This document shows positions 12,101-23,598 of a stretch of DNA of 64,000 nucleotides, one piece after another. Source of the stretch: Castor canadensis (lineage: Eukaryota; Chordata; Mammalia; Rodentia; Castoridae); the NCBI RefSeq assembly GCF_047511655.1, contig NC_133389.1:38547295-38611294 (forward strand), written 5' to 3'. Both the position numbers and the translations under genes were made by a program. Under the pieces are notes generated by a model that saw nothing but the letters and a program-made list of their open reading frames with translations, was not told the origin of the DNA and did no database searches. The stretch's first letter is position 1; every line of letters begins with the position of its first letter.

Positions 12101-13894
12101 CTGCCTGTTCTTTGACTGGCTGAGCCCCTGGCAGCATCCAGGCAACCAGCTAGACAGACCTTCTTCTATGATGGGTCCAAGAGAGGAAAGAACAGGCAGA
12201 ATGGGGTGGGGCTGCTTCTTTTCCCCAGCTACCAGGACTTATCCTGCAGCATGAAACTGGGAAGGATCCACAAACACCACTGAGCTTCAGCATGTTCTAG
12301 ACAAGGCGCATATCCAAGAAATGTGAAGGGACATCAGCCCCAGGACAAAACACATGACAAAAAGAGAAACCAAAATAAGAAACCACTCAAGAGCTCTAAG
12401 AGCATGCTCACTTAGTCAGAGCCAGCAGCTGACCAGAGAGCCCTGGCTAGAATCTGGGGGGAGTACATTAGGTGAACTGCAGAGACCATGTCACAGGCTA
12501 GAGATCACCTACACATTCAAAACTGAGTACTCACTGGAAAAGCAGAACTGAGACATGGGAACCTGTAAATAGGTTAAGATGCCCATGGTATGTTCCAATG
12601 ACCGCAGATGGCAGGTGTTAGCAGGTCACTTGATGTGTGTAGGCCCAGTCACCAGCATCACACATGGACACAACGTGGAATTATCTCAGAGGACCCTTGA
12701 GTGGTTTGCAGGTCATAAATTTCCAGATTATGGGGTGGATTCTGTTTCATTCCTTGCACTAGTGGGACTGTAATTGTCTTTAGCCAAATGAGTTATGGCT
12801 CAAATATGCTGGTTATTCATATCCACTTGCCTCATTGCCACCATTAAACAACCAAATCAAACACAGCATTGTTTCATGGTGAACCCAAAACCACTGAACT
12901 TTACTTAGATTCTATAAACTGGTTTTTTTTTTCTTACTCCTTTAACCTCTTGTGAAAAGCTGGAGTTTATCATCCCTTTGAAACAGAAATCAAAATCTAA
13001 CATCCCCTGTTTTAAATTTCTGCTGAGAGTGCCATTACTAATAAATTAAACCCATTACAGATAAACACTTGCATGCACACAGTGCTGTATTTGTTATAGT
13101 AACTATGTCACAGGAAAAAATGTGTTTGACTAAATAAAAAAATATACGGCTGTTTTGCATAAGATTGGAATGGAAATGATACCACAGGAAATTATGTTAT
13201 GTCAACCATAAAAATAGACTCTCTCTGGCCAGACTGAAGAGGAAAATTAATTACGACTGTGTTACTGTTCCCAGTGATATTATGGGTCTAGGAATCTGGT
13301 TCTCTCTAGACCAGAGGGTGGGCTCAGTACAGACAGTAACTTGGAGGAATGGCTAGTCCAATGTCTCATGTAGTCTCCTGTCTCAGGTCTCTGGCCTGGC
13401 AGCTTTTCTCCACCCTCTCCCTACTTCTGCCTCCTGCAGGCTCTTCCCAGGTCCTCCCCCTGGTAGCCATTCTTCCACTGAGGCTGCTCCCTGCAAAGTT
13501 AACAAACAGGAGTTAACAGGTGCAAGGCTTTTGCCATTTGGTTTCCTGAAGTATCAAAAAGGGCAGTAAAGTAGTTACTGGAGATCATCTACTGAAGACA
13601 TCAAAAAGCCTTTTGCAAGTTTCATTTAAAAAGCTATGTAAGAAGATTTACCAGGAAAAAGAGCAGCAGAAAAATAGAAAATGACATGGATATGTCATAT
13701 ACTAAAGAAGAGATGTAAACTACAAGGGCTCAACCTTCTTAGCATACAGGAAATGTAAGAACCACAAAGAAATGCCATCCACACCCTCCACATAGGCAGA
13801 AGATGTGTTGCTCTGGGAGCCACAGAGACTCGCCATTTGGGATTCAGCCAGTGTGTCAGCCTTATCCTATTGGAGGACCCAACAGTACCACTCT

Positions 13895-14010
13895 GGTCTC
13901 ATCCTCCAGTGCCTCTTTACCTGATCCCCTAGGGATCTTGTTAAATGTGGATTCTGAATCAGTTGCCCTGGGATGGAGCCCATGAATCTGCATTTCTAAT
14001 AAGTTTCTAT
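13895..14010. mobile_element. Possible hAT-type DNA transposon fragment
   Basis: GGATTCTGAATCAGTTGCCC followed by ATGAATCTGCATTTCTAATA resembles a common non-autonomous hAT fossil. It is diverged and the family is unsure. Confidence 0.4.
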
Positions 14011-14213
14011 GAATGTCCCTATTTGTCTGAGGCCTAACTTTGAGGAGCAAGCCCGTAGTCAATTTCTCACATGGGTCGATCAGGAGATTGGTAAAGAATT
14101 CAAGGCAGCAGTGGGGAAAAGAACAAAATATCATCAAAAATAAATGTAAAAGTCTTCCTTGGGTAGGCTTCTTTAGGTATTAGAAGCCACAAATATAATC
14201 TTCTTAAAATATT

Positions 14214-14328
14214 TTTAGGGAGGTGTTGAGACAGGATCTAGCCCCAGGCTGGCCTTGAACTCACAATCCTACCACCTCAGCTTCCTGAGTGCTGGGATTA
14301 CAAGCATGTTCCACTATACCCAGCCACA
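14214..14328 (-). mobile_element. B1-type SINE
   Basis: Reversed B1: GAGACAGGATCTAGCCCCAG, GCTGGCCTTGAACTCACAAT, GTGCTGGGATTACAAGCATG. Confidence 0.85.
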
Positions 14329-15802
14329 ATGATAATCTTGAAGATATAAAAAGCCAGAGCACCTGAATGATAGTTTCCCATTTTCAAAATGCATGGATTA
14401 TAAGGCTAGGGAAGGCAAACAGTGGAGGGAGATTCTACCTCCTAATGCCACTAATTCCCCGAGGCCAGGGACCTCAGCTCATACCCCTGCCATTCTGAAG
14501 TGATAGGCCTCCATGAGCCAATATTTCTAAAATTTTAAATCTCTGAAGAATATTCTAAGGAGCATCCAAGTTTGAGAAATACAGCCATAGAACCTCAAGA
14601 TGAATACCAAAGGCTGGACCACAGGACCTCACTTAGAAGCGTGTCAGAAACAGGCTCTCAGCCCGCCCACTTAATGAGAATCACCACCTCCCCCAATGTT
14701 TTTCTTTTTCCTCCTTTCTGGGGAAAAACTCCCAATCAGGCATTAAAGCAGATCATATGAAAGGAGCAAGGTTCCTTAGCTGCAAGAATTTGTTTTAGCA
14801 TTCTTCACCCTGGAAACAAGTGTGGCAATGAGTCTAGAGGAACCACAAGGTCAAACTTGGCATCCACAGCCCAGATACTTCCTGTGTGAATCTCACGGTA
14901 GAACGAGCTGCACTTGACTCTGAACTCCCTGCCTGTCTGGACTCACTCTCTTTTCACTTTTGGGAGACAGAACAAGGGGAGGCAACCAGGTTCCTTTTTC
15001 CTTCTCCCATCCCTTATTCTAGAGGTAAAACCAATGGAAACATGACCTGTCTCTTGAATGACCAAGCGGCTGGCTGAAGCCTTGGGGCTCGCCTGAAACA
15101 CCCAAGGCCACAGCTAATGTAGGCAAAGGATCCACAGGGATCACATTTCTCCAGGAAGTGGATCCTGCAAGAATCAGACACAGCTCTACAGAGGGGCAGA
15201 AAGCAGAAAGCAGGCTCACATTGAAGGGACAAATCAGTCACTTTGATTTTGTTAGATTCTCTGCTCTGGTGGGCAAAGGAAAACAAATGATCATCTTGGG
15301 CTAACATTAAATATTTTAAGCTCCTAATGACTGTCAAATCAATCACTTGCTAGCCCTGGTTTTTACCTTCAACATGCTGGGAGGGAGCAGCCTCAAACCC
15401 AGCAGCCTCCAGCCCAGGCCCCTGATGCTGGGTGAAGGGCAGAAATACAACTTCTAGCAAAGCATCAAGGCATGTTTGCCAGAGGGCTTCCCTATACCTA
15501 CTTTTATACACCAAAGACCTTTAAGGGGGCTTTAGACTTTCCTGGAGACAAAGTGTGAATTGAAAGAGACCTGGCCACACAGCAAATACAGCAGGCAAGT
15601 GTGGCTCCAGCCCCTCTCCTCCAAGATAGCCAACATTGATGACAAACTTCAAACCTTTTGTGGAGGGGTGTAGGTGGCCATTCCAGTCAACAACTGAAAA
15701 TTCACGGGAGCTGCCCTGAATCTTGGTCCCTTCCAGGTCATACTAGATGGAAAGAAAATCTCTCCAGGGTTGTGTTCCTCACTCCTCCCCAAATACACTC
15801 AC

Positions 15803-15964
15803 GAGATTTGCGGTTGGCTCGGGATCGCTTCCTCTCCCGTGGCACCACTCGCTGACTGGGCACTTGGGTGGCTGACTTGACAATGCGGTCCATGATCTCA
15901 TCAGCTGCATCGTCTGTGACATTAGGTGAGTCATCGGTTCCCATAGTCCATGAACTAGTGGATC
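15803..15964 (-). CDS. FHOD3: FHOD3 exon K: DAD autoinhibitory segment
   Basis: This exon of 162 bases completes the split Gly, adds 53 codons and ends one base into a Leu codon at donor gtgagt. It encodes STSSWTMGTDDSPNVTDDAA, DEIMDRIVKSATQVPSQRV, then the basic VPRERKRSRANRKS. The acidic-then-hydrophobic DEIMDRIV core is the diaphanous autoregulatory domain, which in the resting protein binds the N-terminal DID. The basic stretch after it carries R/K-x-S sites (RSRANRKS) that Rho kinase is known to phosphorylate in FHOD proteins to release inhibition. Confidence 0.95.
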
Positions 15965-18900
15965 CTGAAAAGTTAAACCACCAGAGAGTACGTGTTACTC
16001 AGAGAGAAGGAAAACACAAAAGAAAATACATTGTTCCTCCAAGCAGCTGAGATCTATCAGCAATGGATTCTAGCAAAGGCCAGAGTGAGAGTTCAGAGTT
16101 AGTGACACATCCAGGATGCTAACCTGTCCCCACATTGCTCTGCACAACCCTGTACTGAAGCCTTTATTTCATACTACCCTGTACTACAGCTGTGTTCTTG
16201 TCACTCATCATTTCACTCCCCTCTGTGTCTTCTTCATCTGCCAAGACCTGTAATAACCAGAGAGCAGATGACCTGTGTAGTACCCTACTGTACCCAGTGA
16301 TACCCAGCACTGGACATCCAGTAATGTGTGGAGACTGAGGGTTACCTGTCAGCTCTGTATCTGTGGTTGGATGTACCTACCTAATGTCTCTTAAGTTAAC
16401 TAGGAACCAAAGGATTATGTGATACACAGTTTATCTTTGAATTACCTCACTTTTAAAAAATTGTAACAGGATTACCCTCTCCAACCAGCAATGGAGATGC
16501 TGACATTTTTTTTCCTTTTGAAATATTCACGTATTCCTTGGTGAGAAAAATATGTTCATAAATAACTACATTTTAAGACAGTCTGAGTCTGGCATCAGGG
16601 TATCTCCCTATAGACAAGCAAGAGGAAGACAACTCGAAAACATGGCTTCCCAAGCAATGTCAGTTGGAAATGAATGCTAATTTAATATATTCAGAGCCAG
16701 GCCTCTATGATGGATCAACTTCCTTGTGAAATTTCTTCTGTGATGGTGAATATGTTTCTACAGAAGGGATGATGCATGATGTGTTCAAATCTGTTTATTT
16801 CCTCTATCCACATTTCATTTTGTAGTAAATGTACAATTTCAAAAGTCTATAGGTTAGAATTCTCAAACTCATTGCCCAGGGAACACAGGTACCCCAACCT
16901 AAGGTCCAGTAAAAATCAAAGAAAAGCCTGCTTTGCCCAACTCAGAATGAGAAAAATGTTAAAACTTTATGCTAATATGTTAATAAACACTTATTTTTAA
17001 ACATTTTAGTCCTTCTCCCATACTAATTTTTTTTTAAGTTTTAGGCGCTTGCAACCCACCTGCTTGGTAGTGAACAAAGGAAAAATAAAATTTGATGGAA
17101 GTAGGTGGGAACAGTGGATAATTCATCGGACTGTGTTTTTCCAGAACATGTGTGTTTGTGGTTGAGTTTATACTGAAAATATGAAATATGCTATAATTTC
17201 TGCCAATAAAACTCACATAAAATACATAAATAATTCACACTTTGCAAGAGGAAAGCCAGGACCCCAGGTGTCCCATCACCTGCTCGCAGGGACCTGTGGC
17301 TACAGGGCAATGAAGTTTTCAGATGACAAGGTTTTCTGTTGTTGCTATAGTTCTTAAAACTTGTTTTGCTTAGCTTTTTTTCTTTTTAACTTGAAGCATA
17401 CCTACAGCACTGGCACATGCACCAACAATAAACCATAGTTTTTCTGCTTATTTCTAAGTGAACTTCTTATCAGAAGGCCATTTTTTTCAGCATTATAAAA
17501 CCTTTTTAAAAAATCAGCTCTTCCCCAAAACAAATTTCTGGAATTGCTGCTGAGTTTGCTGCCTTCTCAGGATGGCCTCGGTGTGGTAACCGAAGGCAGG
17601 AGACCTCATGCTGGCACAGCTTTCAGACTGGAACTGCAGAACTCTGTGACAATGGCCCTCCTCAGAGTAGAGCGATCAATAGCACACCTGTGTTTTGTCC
17701 AGCACCTTCCTGTTTTCCCTTTCACCCACCGATTGATAATGCTGTGTCTTATCTGGAAAAGTCGAACTGCCCTTCCAAAGGCACAACGGTCCATCAGTTC
17801 TGTTTGCTCATAATCCATTTTTGGAGCACTGGACCAGATGCCCTTCTGTTATTTCCCATCTACATGTCCCCAGGGATCTTTGAATGGTACCATCAGGACA
17901 GGCTTCAAAAGAATAACTTGCCATAGGTCCAGGATGGTCAGGCTCAGTTTTGTGATAACTTCATTCCCTCACGATCTCATCCCTGGTTCTGCTTTTTATC
18001 CTCTCACTGTCTGATCACCATGTATTGCCATTCTTCCTGGTCATGCACACACAGGTTCCTCTTCCTTGGACCTTTGTACCCACAAGCAGCCATCAGGAGA
18101 ATACTGCCTGTATCACTTACACACCTAAGGGGCCACGTAGCTCATCTTGGTCTCACCAGTCTTCACATTTATGTGTACTAAGATAAAGTACAGGGGATAG
18201 AATATTCTGAACCATAATAATACAACATCATTTGATTTTTGCTTCATTTTTCAAGCTATAGAAAGTATAGTCTGAAAGAAATCACTGTAGTATATTTTTC
18301 CTTTTAGAATCTAAAGGTAGCTGCAGGCTACAAGGAAAAGAATTACATCAAAATAGATATTAATATTGTTTTAACATGAGGAAAATATTTGCCTTCACTG
18401 TGAAAGATAATTTTCCATGGAAACAGACTGCTAGTTCGAAGCCTTTTCTTCTGGTAGTTTAAAGATGCCAGTCCTTGTCTCTTTTTGGTTTCCAGTTTCT
18501 GTGAGCTACCATCCATTCCTACTGTTGGTCCTTAGAAGTAATTAGCTCTACTGTTATAAAGAGTGTCTCTTTGTCTCTGGTTTTTACCAGTTTGCCTATG
18601 ATACAGCTCTCTTTGAATTCATTCTGCTTGGATTTGCTGAGTTTCTTAAGCACGTGGGTTAACACCTATCATGACCTCAGGAAATATGCAGCCATTATCT
18701 TTTTTGATAGTACTCCTTACCCATCTTCTCCTGCTGGTATTCCAATTACAGGTCCTACCATCTGACTGTGTTCTTATATTCTCCCCTTTTATACTTTGTT
18801 CCATTTTTTTCCTCAACATGTTTTACTTTGTTTCTACTAACCTTTCTTTGAATTCACTAATTTTATCTTTTGCTGGAACTAATCTGCTGTTAAACCTATC

Positions 18901-19008
18901 CACGAAGGTCCTTATTGCAGATTTTATTTTGTAGCTCTAGCATGTCATTTGATTCTTTTTATAAATTTGAATCCTCTGTTGAAATCTATCTTTATCCTAT
19001 ATGTTTTC

Positions 19009-19039
<31 letters not shown>

Positions 19040-19042
19040 TTT
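19009..19042 (+). repeat. (TTTA)n microsatellite
   Basis: About eight TTAT units lie at the reversed A-tail side of a SINE, probably grown from that tail. Confidence 0.9.
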
Positions 19043-19208
19043 TGCAGCACTGGGGACTGAATCCAGGGCCTCACTTAAGTCACACTCCCAGTCTGCTTGT
19101 TTATATTTTGTTTTTGAGGTAAGGTCTGGTTAACTTTCCCTAAATTGACCTTAAACTAGCCATCCTCCTGAGTAGCTGGGATTACAGGTGTGTACCACCA
19201 CAGCTAGT
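19043..19208 (-). mobile_element. Composite SINE
   Basis: Reversed ID half (GCAGCACTGGGGACTGAATC) and B1 half (GAGTAGCTGGGATTACAGGT). Confidence 0.75.
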
Positions 19209-19522
19209 TTGTTTTATATTTTAAATAACATTTCTAATAGTCTTTTCAACTCCTTGCCTGTAATTCCAACATCTTGATCAGTAAGGGGTCTGCTATGGTT
19301 GTCTACTTTTCCTCTTGATTGTCAGTCCTATTTTCCTTACTTCCCTTGGCTTATAGTTTTAACTGTAGGCTTGACTCTATGTATAAAAGAATGTAGAGAC
19401 TGAAGTCAGTGTTATTTTCCTCTAGAGTCTTCTCCCTTTCCTCTGTTAATAGATACGGTAAGACACAGAAATATTTGTGACCAGATGACAGCTTTAGTTA
19501 AGAAATCAATCTACTTAAGTTC

Positions 19523-19600
19523 CTTTTTTTTGACATCCTGAGGGTTGAACTGAGGACCTTGTGCTTGCATCTGTCACTTCAGCCATCCCTCCAGCCCTTC
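19523..19600 (-). mobile_element. ID-like SINE fragment
   Basis: T-run, GGGTTGAACTGAGGACCTTG and CAGCCATCCCTCCAGCCC show a reversed ID. Confidence 0.65.
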
Positions 19601-21194
19601 TTTAAAACTGTTGGGGTTGAGATCTGTGTGTATTTAATTGGCGTAGGGGAAGGTGTGTATTCTGCCTTGTCAGCATCTCCTCAGCACTTCAAGACTACAG
19701 GTTTCCTTCAGCCTTTCTGGCCCAGTGCCTCTGACTCCTTCCTCAATGCTGCACTTAGCAAATGTGTGGTGGAGAGAACTGACTGTACCTGGAGCCTCTC
19801 TGACTCTCGTCTCTTTTGCCAGCTCACTGGGCCGTCACAAGTTCTGCTGGTTTCTCTTTCCCATTAGAGTCACTCCACCTGTGGTAAGCACAGTGCTTTG
19901 CCTGTGCCCACATTGGAGAGATGCTGCTAGAAAACTACTCTCAGCACAGCCAGAACTCTACTTGTCCAATCCTCTTTCCTTTCGCTAATGTCTTTTGAAA
20001 GAAGGCTTTCTGATTTACTTTTTATTCTACGTGTTGCAGCAACCCTACAACATACTGCATGGAAGCAGAAATCTCCCTTCCAATGGGGGTGACTATGTCT
20101 GCTCACTAGTCAGTGAAGATGAACCCAGACTAAGTAAACCCAGTGCTAATTTTTCCCTCAGTCCCATCTCAATGAGCAGAGATGTCTAGTTTCTTTTAAA
20201 AGTGTACAACTTTGTCCCATTACTGAACTCCTCTTCCTAAGATGGCTTCCACTGTATCACCCTTTCATCCATCAAGGTACAGGGGCTCGAGGCTCCAGCC
20301 TGATGGCTGGTATCACCATGGTGCTAGTTCTAATGCTCTCCTTGACCTGGCCATGTCGAGCTTAGCACACAGAGGCTATAAGAGCTGCCAGGGACAGAGA
20401 GGCTCACACCTGGGATATCTTGGGCCTTTAAGGATCTCAGGGTACAAGTGATTCCCCTCACCGTATCCCACAATTCTGGAAAGCTATTTTATTTATTCTA
20501 TTCTCATAAAATCTTTATATTCTTGTTTTGATTCTTCTAGACAGACAGTCTCTACTGCTCAGCATTTAACGATAGCATTTTCTTCACCTTCTGACTCACC
20601 CCACTTTCTTCTCTTCTTTCATTTACACACATGTTCTTGGAACAGAGGCCTTTTATAGACAGCACTGGCCAGAAAGAGGTGCCTTTCCTTCTATGTAGTG
20701 AGCCAGACAATCAGATGCACCACATACAAGACACAGGGCTGTGGTTCTTCTCAAATGTGTCTGTCTGCTGTTGGTTACCAAAAGACTACATTTTCCATAG
20801 CCAACGCATCAGGTTAATTTTTTTCTTCTCCTAATTCCACATCTAAAACTACCTAGAAATCTACCTGGGCAAATTGAATTCCAGGTGCTGGTTAGTCTTA
20901 TACCAGGGCAGGGATGGATAGAGACAGCCAGTCTTCTGAGATATTCTTAGCTGAATATCAAAGTAAAAGTCCTATTAAAGATAACAACCAAGTCCAACAA
21001 AAAGGCAGAAAAGAGAGTTGGAGTCAATTACTATCCTCACAGGAAGTAAGGAAACAGTAATTTTGTTTAAAAGCCTGAAGTACAGTTCCTCAAAAATGCT
21101 AGGGTTCTAGACTGTAAACTTCTGTAAACTTAACTGTTTTAGGCTCTGCTGATCATAAAGTCTGTCATGATAGCTCAAATCTGGCATTGTAGTT

Positions 21195-21312
21195 CAAAGC
21201 AGCCACTGAAGACACAAAAATAAATAAATGTGACTGCATTCCAATAAAACTTTATTTATAAAAATAGGTGGCGGATTGAATTTGGTTTGCAGGCTGAAGT
21301 TTGCCAACCCAG
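21195..21312. mobile_element. hAT-like DNA transposon fragment
   Basis: CCAATAAAACTTTATTTATA followed by GAATTTGGTTTGCAGGCTGA and GTTTGCCAACCC matches a common old DNA-transposon end; the family name is uncertain. Confidence 0.5.
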
Positions 21313-21355
21313 CCGTAGTGTAGGAGGATTCACTCATGATAAGAACCCCTTTTGT

Positions 21356-21628
21356 GGGCTGGGTGTGGTGGTACGTGCCTATAATCCCAGTTTCTCAGGA
21401 GGTAGAGATAGGAAGATCATGGTCTGAGGCCAGCCCAAGCAAAAGTCAGACTCTATCTTAAAAACAGGCAAGATGGAGGCACAGGCCTATAATCCCAGCT
21501 ACTCAGGAATCAGAAATAGGAAGATCGAGGTCTGAGGCCACTAAAAACAAAAGGGCATGACTCACATAGTAGAGTGCTTGCCTAACAAGTATGGGGCCCA
21601 GAGTTCAATCCCCAGTACTGCAAAACAA
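21356..21628 (+). mobile_element. Composite SINE (B1-B1-ID)
   Basis: Two B1-like heads (CTGGGTGTGGTGGTACGTGC; CCTATAATCCCAGCTACTCA) and an ID half (GTAGAGTGCTTGCCTAACAA, CAATCCCCAGTACTGCAAAA). Confidence 0.8.
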
Positions 21629-21867
21629 ACACTCCTTTTATGTAAAGAAATGTATGCTTTGGGGAATGTTCTTTGGTTTGAGATGAAGTTCTTTGAAAGT
21701 GCTAGTGAAGGAAGGTGTTTGCCTAGGTTGGCACTGAAAGCCTAGAGGAAGCTGATGGCCCTTCTCATTCACTCACTGGGCACAGAAATCTGTACCCTGC
21801 AATGGCAATTCTGGACTCCCACGGGGTGGCTAAAGGGAGAAGATGAGCTCTGCCCGACAGGAGTTAC

Positions 21868-22042
21868 CTCGACTTGCTCTGCTGCGAGTGCGGACGCCCA
21901 GCACAGGGGTGGCATCCTCCACAGCAGGGGATGAGGTTTTCAGCACAGCCTTCATGTTCTCGTGTTCAGCTGCATCCTCAGCATAGCTCAGACCTTGCAG
22001 CTGGCTCGGTGGTGCTGGAGAACTGCCAGAGAATTTGCCAGA
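21868..22042 (-). CDS. FHOD3: FHOD3 exon J: linker between FH2 and DAD
   Basis: This exon of 175 bases starts in phase 0 (acceptor TGCAG after a T-rich tract) and ends one base into a Gly codon at donor gtaact. It encodes SGKFSGSSPAPPSQLQGLSY, AEDAAEHENMKAVLKTSSPA and VEDATPVLGVRTRSRASR. The segment is rich in Ser, Pro and Ala and is probably a flexible linker between the FH2 dimer and the DAD. It can join either the microexon or exon H directly. A few residues differ from the human protein as I recall it. Confidence 0.94.
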
Positions 22043-22479
22043 CTGCAAAACCAAAGGAAGGTTAGAAAGGGAAAGAGATTTCCCAAAAAGGCAACTCAAG
22101 TTTGGAAAACTTTCAGCTAAGGAAAACTTTCTCTTCTCTGTTTTGTTTTTGTTTGTATGCATTCTGTACATCCAGAGTTCTGGCAGTCACTAAGGTTGTC
22201 AACTACTGACAAAACATCTGTCTATAGGAAAGATCTACTGCCAGAAAGAAGCTGTTAGCCCCAGAAGGAACTCCACCCATCCAGCTACTGGTGAAGTTCT
22301 CTCTCAGAGGCTCAGACTCAATGGGTGCCAGCCAGGGGTGACTGACATCAATTCTAAGAAGAACTAAAAGTCAAACCTAGGCCCTGATATGAGAACTGGA
22401 ATATGCCTTCTTCACCAAACGTCCTAAGCTTTAATTTTATAGTTAACACTTGGGAAGGATTCTTCTAGATCTAGCCCAT

Positions 22480-22570
22480 CAGTTTATAGAAAAGGAAACT
22501 GAGGCACTGTGAGAATAAGTGGTTTGTCAGGGTCCCAAGTAGATTATGTGTCAAGGTGGAGAACAGAACA
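22480..22570 (+). mobile_element. MIR SINE fragment
   Basis: AGAAAAGGAAACTGAGGCAC followed by an AAGTGGTTTGTCAGGGTC stretch fits the MIR core. Confidence 0.6.
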
Positions 22571-23109
22571 CCACACAGAAATTCTAACTGAAACTGAATT
22601 CAACAAGACTCACTACTTTTGGCTTTGTCACAAACGTAGTTGTTTTAATAAGCACTACAAAGCCAGGATCATGCTTTCTAACTGTACCTGGACAAAAAGG
22701 CAGGGCATATATGTTTTAAAGAGATATGGCAGAACACTGTATGTACACAACACCAAACATCTTGGCAAAAGAACAAAATGTCAGATGAACATTTACAAAG
22801 AACAGCTCTATGAACTCCCAACTTTCTCTTTCCTTCCAATGTCTCATCCTTGGCAACAGAGCCTATGACACATCTGTGACTTGTGCTGCCTACATGGCTG
22901 TCTCCTCACTCTCCAGGGTCAATCAACCACAACTTGGTCTTTGGTTTTTACACCCATATCCAGTTCCAAGGGAGGAGGCCTTGGTCTCCCAGCTCCAAAC
23001 TTATCTGCACATATCAGAGACTGTCCATGGGCTGGTGACAGTGGCTCTGGCCTGACTACTGGCCACTGCCCTACTTCCTCTTAGTTTAAGGACTCTTTAT
23101 GTAGTTATT

Positions 23110-23226
23110 TTAGTTTGTTTTATTGAGACAGAGTCTTGCTATATAGTCCAGGCTGACCTGGAACATTCGATCTCCTGCCTCAGCCTCCTGAGTGCTGGGA
23201 TTACAGATGAGCACTACTATGACAGA
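23110..23226 (-). mobile_element. B1-type SINE
   Basis: Reversed B1: GAGACAGAGTCTTGCTATAT, AGTCCAGGCTGACCTGGAAC, TGAGTGCTGGGATTACAGAT. Confidence 0.88.
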
Positions 23227-23454
23227 GTAAATATAGGTATTCTAGAATCCAGTTCTTACAACTGAATTGCAAAAGGCTCAGAGAGGAGTCTGGAAGGGAA
23301 ACCAATTATCTACTTTTCCAACAGAAGGGAGAGATCTGCTGAGCTGGCCACTACTGATTAGCCCAGACTCAGCTTACTCTTCACTCCCTGCCACACACAG
23401 CAACAAGAACGCATCCAATGGTTAGCGATCACACAAAAACAACCAGAAAATGTC

Positions 23455-23460
23455 CATGCA
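23455..23460 (-). promoter_or_regulatory. TGCATG motif downstream of the microexon (candidate RBFOX site)
   Basis: On the minus strand the hexamer TGCATG lies about 115 bases after the microexon's donor. RBFOX proteins bind UGCAUG, and sites downstream of an alternative exon usually promote its inclusion in muscle, heart and brain. A given hexamer is expected by chance about once per 4 kb, so its position is suggestive only. Confidence 0.4.
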
Positions 23461-23574
23461 TAGTTTAAAGCACTGAATGGTGCTGACACTTCATGCTGGC
23501 TATGTTACGTTAGACTCTACAGCAGGCATGATAAGGTCAAATGTGGTGTTCTTCATATTTATCAATAGTCATAC

Positions 23575-23598
23575 CTCGACTTCATCCTCGTCATCAGT
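23575..23598 (-). CDS. FHOD3: FHOD3 microexon I: T(D/E)5XE motif (muscle-type)
   Basis: The sequence between an acceptor ending TGGTAG and a donor gtatga is 24 bases, phase 0 at both ends, and reads TDDEDEVE. This fits T-(D/E)5-X-E exactly. Muscle isoforms of FHOD3 are known to gain such a motif by alternative splicing just after FH2; phosphorylation of its Thr by casein kinase 2 directs the protein to myofibrils. The upstream intron end is rich in C and T (repeats of CTGTCC). The exon lies where the published insertion does, between MITD and SGKF. It is too short for gene finders. Whether it is used in this animal cannot be told from DNA alone. Confidence 0.85.

Larger units (their letters stand above)
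4711..15802 (-). other. FHOD3: FHOD3 intron K-L (11.1 kb)
   Basis: Donor gtgagt, acceptor CTGCAG. It contains a solo MaLR LTR, an ID element with perfect duplication, L2 and MIR fragments, a (TG)n run, a composite SINE and a B1. Long stretches (about 9130-13890 and 14330-15800) show no repeat or exon that I can name. Confidence 0.85.
18540..19500 (-). mobile_element. LINE-1 segment, antisense, interrupted
   Basis: The T-rich text (GGATTTGCTGAGTTTCTTAA, AATATGCAGCCATTATCTTT, CTGCTGTTAAACCTATCCAC) is a familiar antisense L1 region. It resumes after the SINE at 19043-19208 (TCCAACATCTTGATCAGTAA). No coding capacity remains. Confidence 0.55.
15965..21867 (-). other. FHOD3: FHOD3 intron J-K (5.9 kb)
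   Basis: Donor gtaact, acceptor TTCAG. The middle (about 18.5-19.5 kb) is antisense L1 sequence split by a TTTA run and a SINE. An ID fragment, a small hAT-like fragment and a composite SINE follow. The rest, including 15965-18540, appears unique. Confidence 0.85.
22043..23574 (-). other. FHOD3: FHOD3 intron I-J (1.5 kb)
   Basis: Donor gtatga, acceptor TGCAG. It holds the candidate RBFOX motif, a B1 SINE and a MIR fragment. Confidence 0.8.
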
